Below, piece after piece: positions 57,854 through 64,000 of a stretch of 64,000 nt of DNA (position 1 is the stretch's first letter; each line of letters starts with the position of its first letter). Position numbers and translations under genes: made by a program. This DNA is from Adiantum capillus-veneris (lineage: Eukaryota > Streptophyta > Polypodiopsida > Polypodiales > Pteridaceae). Location: contig CM043959.1 of NCBI GenBank assembly GCA_014529385.2, positions 2,759,358 to 2,823,357 on the forward strand. The letters are read 5' to 3'. A model generated the notes under the pieces. The model saw only the letters and a list, made by a program, of their open reading frames with translations, had not been told where the DNA came from and ran no database searches.

Positions 57854-60570
57854 CTATGAAGTGTCTGTGGGTGAAGCATTGTAGTTGTTTTGGTCATAAG
57901 TTCCCAATGCAATTGTAGAGCGATGATACAACAGTCTTTCCAATAAAGCTGCTCTTTGTTTGATTGAAGGATTGGTGGTCGGGTTTTGGGTTGGTTTTGG
58001 CACTTCGGTAGTAGAATCAGTAGATGGATTCTTCGTTACCTTGTTGTCTTTTTTTACAATCCAAATCTGCTTCCGCTTTGCTTGTGCTTGCCACAAACTC
58101 TTTGCGACCCAAACCTGCTTTGTTCTGTGTGTTGATTTCCTCGCCTTGAAATACCTAGGAGTTTCCGTTGATTGTATTGAAGGGAGTTCCTTTTACAAAT
58201 CTTTGGGATCCAAATTTGCTTGCTGTAGCTTTGTGCCGTCATGAACTTCTTTGGAATCCAGATCTGTTTCACTGTCCTTGATTGTCGGGAATCACTCTGT
58301 TGTCTGGTATTGAAGACTCTGTTTGTGTTTTCTGGCACAGCCTTTTTTGGTCTCCATACCAATGTTGACTCCGTTTTTTCCCAAGGTTGAGCTGTTATAT
58401 TATTGCTTGTCTTCCTTATCCACTGTTGAGAGTTCCTCGTCGAAGAGCAATCCAGTTGTATAGAAACTTTTGGTTGCCATTGCTTCTTCTTTTTCTCTGT
58501 TTGTTGTTTGACCTTGTCCGTGGATTCTTCCTTTGGAGTTGGCTCTGCTCCTTTGGTGAACTTAACTGATTGACTTTCACCTTCGTATTTGATAAGCACT
58601 GATTTAGAACTCCAGTCAATCATTGCATTGTATTGCTTCTGCCATGGTTGTCCTAGCAATAATGGATGTTGTGTAGCTTGGTCTTCAACCACGTAAAACA
58701 TATGAGGATACACATATTGGTTAATCTGTATATGTAAAACTGTGCATCCGACAGTTTTGATTGAATTCTCAGAGTAACTTTTTAACTCTTGCTTGGCAGT
58801 TTGTAGTTTAGTGTCATTTGTCAATTGTCTATACAAACTGAGTGAAAGTAGGTTAGCTTGAGCTCCTGAATCCAATAGTGCTCTGGCTTTGATTTGGTTG
58901 GTTCCTACTTTGCATTCAATGATGGGTTCTTCTTTGTCATTCCCCATTTCTGTTATACTAACTGCGTTTATTCGTATTGCTCCTTCATTGCGCTGTTTCT
59001 GACGCAGTAGTCTTCTTTTCTCCATTCTTTCCTTCGCCTCGGCTTGCGCTTCCTCCTCAATCTTTTTCTTTTTCTGGACACGCAGCTTTTCTTGATGTAT
59101 TTTGAGAAGCATGTCTTGGGTTAGCGGCAAAAGATACTTTTTCACTCTGCATCCACTAATCCAATTGGGCATTTCTTCTCCGTCTAATGTAGCAAGCTTG
59201 ACGGCTCCACTTGGTGATAGATCTTTAATCACCAGAGGTCCCATCCCTCGCTTTTTAAGCTTTTTAGCATGCTGTTTCAGAGTGTAAACTAGGACATAGT
59301 CCCCAACCTTAAACTCTTTAGTCCGCACATGCTTATCAAAAAATTCCTTTTGTCGCCTTTTTTGAGCGTAGATGGAAGCTACTGCTTTTAGGCGAAGCTC
59401 ATCTAGCTTTTCCAGGTCATCTATTCTATCAGAGAGCTCGTGCCCTGTCCACTCTAGATCCTTAGCCACCCTTAAGGTTGAAATCAAGAATTCTATTGGC
59501 AAGATAGCATTTAGCCCAAAAACCATGTTATATGGGGTCGTTCCTATTGATGTTTTATATGCTACCCTATATGCCCATAATGTTGAATGCAACTTCTGGT
59601 CCCAGTCAGTTCTCGACTCAGATACAATCTTCGTAAGGACCGTGCATATGGTTTTGTTTGTTGCTTCAGCTTGTCCGTTTGCTTGTGGATGATACGGGGC
59701 TGATTTCCTATGGATTACCATGAATTCATCTAGAAGGATCTCTATCACTTCATTTATGAAATGTGTGCCTCGATCACTCACAATTTCTATTGGCAATCCA
59801 TATCGTACAAAGACGTATTCATATAGAAATTGTGCCGTGGTCCTGGCATCTGCTTTTTGAGTTGCCTTTGCTTCGACCCACTTTGTTAGATAGTCTGTAG
59901 CCACAATGATGTATTGTGCATGAGTCTTATATGCAGGAGGTGAAATGGGTCCGACATAATCAATCCCCCATTTTGCAAAAGCTCTTGCCCCCATCATTGG
60001 TCTAAGCGGCATATCATCTCTTTTAAGTGGTACTTTGGTCCGCTGACAGTCATCACACCGTTTAACGTATTCCTCAGCGTCCATATGTAATGTTGGCCAC
60101 CATATTCCTGCGGCTAAGACAAGTTTTGCTGTCTTATCACCTGAGAAATGGCCTCCACCTACTCCTCCATGAGCTTGCTCCAGGATTATCACATACTCAG
60201 ACTCTGATGCGCAAATCCTAAGCTGGTTGTCTTTACCTCTCTTATAGAGTTGATCTCCTATTAAAGCGTAATCTCTAGCTTCTGTCTCTACAGATTTCTG
60301 ACGAGCTTTTGACGTTCCTTCTGGGAAAGTTCTATTTGTGAGATATTCAACAATATACTGACTCCATTCTGGAGCGATCATTATCTGATATAATGTCGAA
60401 TACTCGGCTGGCGGTTTTGATGAACATACAATACATACAGTGACATATTCATGTACGCTTTCTTTCATTCCTGGCCAATAGACTCCCAATTGTAACAAAT
60501 TCCTATATGTGTTCCTTCTTGAACAATGAAATGCACATTCCTGAACATGTGCTTCGCGCAGATATATATA
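57854..60570 (-). CDS. E3 integrase, second protease-like domain and WIPK tail
   Basis: Continues pol after a frameshift in an AT microsatellite near 60565. Numbering from the Met at 60498: end of first HHCC (C22, C25), second pre-integrase module and HHCC (H110, H117, C148, C151), integrase core D180, D242 and E278 (35 residues between the last two, as expected), C-terminal fold (about 385-455), coiled linker, then A-L-L-D-S-G-A-Q (D543) and L-L-L-G-Q-P-W-Q-K (about 613-621). The tail has K-Q-I-W-I-P-K twice, V-W-R-P-K, and after a second frameshift near 58200 K-Q-V-W-V and K-Q-I-W-I-V-K. Integrase inserts the DNA copy. The role of the second protease-like domain is unknown. Confidence 0.85.
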
Positions 60571-63500
60571 TATTCCTCAGGATTGATGCATAGTCGTAAA
60601 ACATGATCATTTCCCAATTGATACAACCTTCCTGCAATCAATTGAAGATTCTTGGATTGCTGAATAGCAATATGTTTCAGGTTGTATTCTCTTCTATCGA
60701 ACTCTCCTCCATAGGTTAATAGGTCAACGACATTTTGAGACCACTTAGGTATCATTTCTATGTTGAACAAGTACGCGTCTGGCATGTCGTCATCTACTCC
60801 TATAGGGTCTTCTCCATTCGTCAATCGCGAAAGATGATCAGCTCTAAGATGTGTTTTTCCTTTCTTTACTACTACCGTGAAGTCGAATTCCAGTAAGATA
60901 ATGAACCATCTCACTATTCTCCCGGTATTGCATGGTTTATTCACTAGGTAGAGCAAGGCTTGGTGATCCGTAAAAAACACAAACTTGTTGGCTAGAAGAT
61001 AATGCCGAAATTTCTTCACAGCATAGATCATTCCTAATCCCTCTCGCTCTGTTGTGGTGTAATTCTTCTCTGCATGGTTGAGCTGTCGACTGGCGTAACA
61101 GATAGGAAAATCCATGTTTCCTTCTTCTGGCTGAGCCAGAATGCATCCTATTGCATATGCAGAAGCATCTATGTGCACATGGAATATCTTCTCCCAATCT
61201 GGTGATTTCAAGACTGGAGCAGTAATGAGTGCCTCTTTCAATTTCTTGAATGATTCCTCACACTCCTCTGTCCATTCAAAGTTCACTATTAGCCTGTAAA
61301 GTGGTTGGCCTATTATAGCGTACATGTAAATGAATCGTCTATAATATCCGCAATGTCCCATAAAGCTCTGTACTTGTTTCGCATTGGTTGGTCTAGGCAT
61401 ATCCACTATAACTTTTATCTTCTCTAAATCCGTGGATATTCCGTTTTGTGAGACAATATGTCCCAGAATTCTGCCCTGTCGGACCATAAACACACATTTC
61501 TCAGGATTGAGACAAATGCGATATGTCCTACATTTCTCAAATACTTTTCTTAGGTGTTCTAGATGCTCATCTCTCAGTAGAGAATGTACACATAAGTCAT
61601 CCATGTATATTTCTAGAAACAGCCTTAAGTATTCTTTGAAAGCATGCGTCATCAGCCTCTGGAAGGTTGCGGGAGCATTGGTTAGACCAAAAGGCATAAC
61701 CCGATAAGCATAAATTCCCCACTCCGTTGCAAAAGCTGTTTTATGTTGATCTTCCAGTGCTATGGCTAGCTGGTTATATCCTGAAAAACCATCAAGAAAG
61801 GAGTATGCTGTTTTCCCTGATACACGCTCTAGAACATGATCAGTTATCGGCAGGGGATAATTGTCCCTGATTGTTGCAGCATTCACTTTCTTTAAGTTGA
61901 CACACACTCGGAGTTTTCCGTTCTTCTTAGGTACTACCACAATCGGAGATACCCAATCAGTGTGTTCAATCTCGTATATGAATTCAGCTTCCATTAGCTT
62001 ATCTATCTCTTCTTTGATTCGCTTAGCAAAAGTATCATTATATGTGTATGGTCTCTGTCTGCTAGGCTTTGCGTCTTGTTTCAGTGGGATTGAGTGTTGG
62101 CATATCGATGGGTCAACTCCCTTTAAGTCCTTATAAGACCATGCAAACACATCCCTATACTCTCTGAGAAGACTCAAAAGTCTCTCTTCCTCGCTTGGAG
62201 ACAAATCTGTGGCTATGTACACCGGTCTAGGCGTCTCACCTGGAGCTGCTAAATCAACTTTTTTTGCATCCTCCGGTCCGTCATAAGATTCGTTCTCCTT
62301 CCTCTCTCGAATAGGTGGGGTTAATATCACCTTCCTATCCTCTATTGTGAATTTCCTATAGTGAGAGGGAACATCCATGTTTTCCTTGATTTTGGCGTTT
62401 TCGTCCTCTCCACTCTCAATTTCTGTCGTCCAAACTTCTTTCAGAGTTTTCTTGAGCTCTCTGTACTTGTTTCTACGTTCTAACTTGGACTCCGTGTGTT
62501 CTCTGTTGCGCTTGTTCTTTTCTGATTTTTCTGTTTCAGTTTTCGTTCCATTATTTTGAACTTGATTTCTTGAGCCTCTTTTGTCTTTTCGTAAGCTCTT
62601 TTGATCATTGCCTCTCATTCTTCCAGAAATCTTATCCTTAACACAATCTTCAGCCTTTACTAGCATTAGGAATTGATTTTTTCCTCTTATTCTAGGCATC
62701 GGATTGGTTCTAACCCCTTTTGTTTTTTTCTTTGCTCTATAGTGTTTCTGGCGTTGTTTAGTTTGGTTCGGAAAATCATAAAATCGGACATCCGTTATAG
62801 TTTCTTCGTTTCCGCTTGAATTGTCCGTTGACTCGTTGTCTGCTTCATTTCCCCACTCTGGATGATTGGGAATGTCGTGAAACACCTCTTCTTCATCTTC
62901 CTTTTCCAGTGTATCGTTCTTTTCAGTTTCTTTTTCGAGTACAGTTCTCAACATGAAATACGGAACCACGTCGTACCCGTCCTTGTCGCAAAATTTCGTT
63001 GTGGGACCATCCGGAATTGCACAAACATCTAGGGTTGCTAGAATGTGTGTCCATTCTAATGGTTCAAACGTGTCCTCTGGAAAGGGTTCTCCTACATAAG
63101 TTTCGTCTTCGATAGCCCTTTCTAAAACACATTCTTCTCGTTTCAGACTTCCACATTTCGAAGCTCCACACATCCATAACTCCTTGGGTTTACCTAACCA
63201 AGCTGGAAATTCGGATCCCGCCAAAGTAGCTGAATCAAACTCCTCTACCGGTGTTCGGTTCACATCTTTGTAGCTATGGTCTTTCAGGTTCACACGTGTA
63301 GTGGTTTCCATATTTCTCAAGTATATGTGATCGTAGCCCCAATCTTGGACCATTTTCAACTGTCTCATGAATGGTCTTCCCAGTATGATATCATAGTTAT
63401 TCTCCTTGCCAAAATCGACAATAGCAAAAGTATGTTCGTATTCAATGCCGCAAGAAGTCACTACAACTTTCTCTAATAACCCCATAGGTTTCTCCATGTG

Positions 63501-64000
63501 TCCATCTGCTAATTGGAGTTTCAACCTAGTCTTCCTTATTGCTGGTTTCCCCCATTTTTTCCAGATTTCTTTTGTAGCAATGGCTACCCCAGCTCCGCTG
63601 TCTAGTATTGCCATTGTGTTCACTCCTTGGAATTCAACTGGTAAGGTTGTATTCCCCTCTTCACCTTCGCAATACTCTCCGACCTTGTTTAAGGGTACAG
63701 GCTTAGCGTTCTTTTGTGGCTTGCTCAGCTCCTCAATGCTCTCTTGCAATCTCGATGTTGGATCTTTTATCCCGAATTTCTCCAAGCATTTTCCTACAGT
63801 GGTCCACATATGTGGTCTTAGCCTCAAAAGCTCAGCTAGAGTGATAGTGCATGTCACTGGTGTTGACAAAATCTCTATCAATCCTTGCGAGTCCATGACT
63901 TTTTCTGATGAGATTTTTCGTGAGGGAAGTGCTCTAATCTCGGATTTTGCTTCATACTCTCCTAAGTATGAAGGTAAGGTTTTCAGTGAATGAGGTTTGC
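60560..64000 (-). CDS. E3 protease, reverse transcriptase and RNase H (5' partial)
   Basis: Open from the window edge; the Met at 63896 is internal, since the frame continues upstream and matches A1. Numbering from it: protease D-S-G-A at 99-102 and I-L-G-R-P-F at 171-176; charged linker 250-510; RT with P-K-K-N-G (656-660), F-L-D-G-F-S-G-Y-N-Q (700-709), M-P-F-G-L-T-N (734-740) and Y-M-D-D (764-767); RNase H acidic residues D910, E950, D977 and D1020; then the first pre-integrase module (P-K-W-S-Q...L-R-L-C-I-N-P-E-E-Y). All catalytic residues are present. The frame is lost at an ATATATATAT run near 60565, after which 60465 is a spurious stop. Confidence 0.92.

Overview
The window looks like repeat-rich nuclear DNA from a large-genome land plant. 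The evidence is a plant-style Ty3/gypsy element whose primer binding site resembles the complement of plant tRNA-Asp, another with an initiator-Met-type site, plant hAT transposase remains, long AG/CT microsatellites and almost no host coding sequence. A fern, lycophyte or gymnosperm fits as well as an angiosperm; I cannot name the species. No intact host gene, tRNA, rRNA or CRISPR array was seen.

Layout. 1-3722: a composite flank (hAT remnant, degenerate coiled-coil ORF, non-coding LTR-like DNA, AG microsatellite, antisense LINE 3' end). 3723-24211: element A1, a decayed giant Ty3/gypsy element (5' LTR, primer site, gag, PR, RT-RH, INT, a second protease-like domain, long spacer, coiled-coil ORF3). 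Its 3' end is replaced at about 19718 by a second copy of the left flank (19719-23325), followed by the other LTR. 24212-28310: LINE A, antisense. A1 sits inside LINE A, with ATAAG repeated at 3718, 23321 and 24212. 28310-33130: microsatellites and small tandem repeats. 33130-38560: fragments of other retroelements. 38571-38895: a broken histone H3/CENH3-like sequence. 39480-42370: unidentified coding-like segments. 42640-50720: degenerate ORF3-like sequences with inverted flanking repeats, split by LINE B (45338-49504). 50726-64000, minus strand: element E3, a much better preserved relative of A1 whose 5' end lies beyond the window.

A1 and E3 share an unusual architecture despite clear divergence. 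Each has a canonical retropepsin before RT, a tandem duplication of the pre-integrase/HHCC module, a second retropepsin-like domain after integrase, a tail with repeated K-Q-I-W-I-P-K motifs, an internal polypurine tract, a spacer with 24-bp palindromes (often about 283 bp apart) and a roughly 1,090-codon coiled-coil ORF3 with a UBA-like motif. The palindromes differ between elements by paired changes that keep the symmetry. I consider this lineage the most interesting content of the window.

All functional statements rest on motif recognition by eye. No alignment or database search was run.
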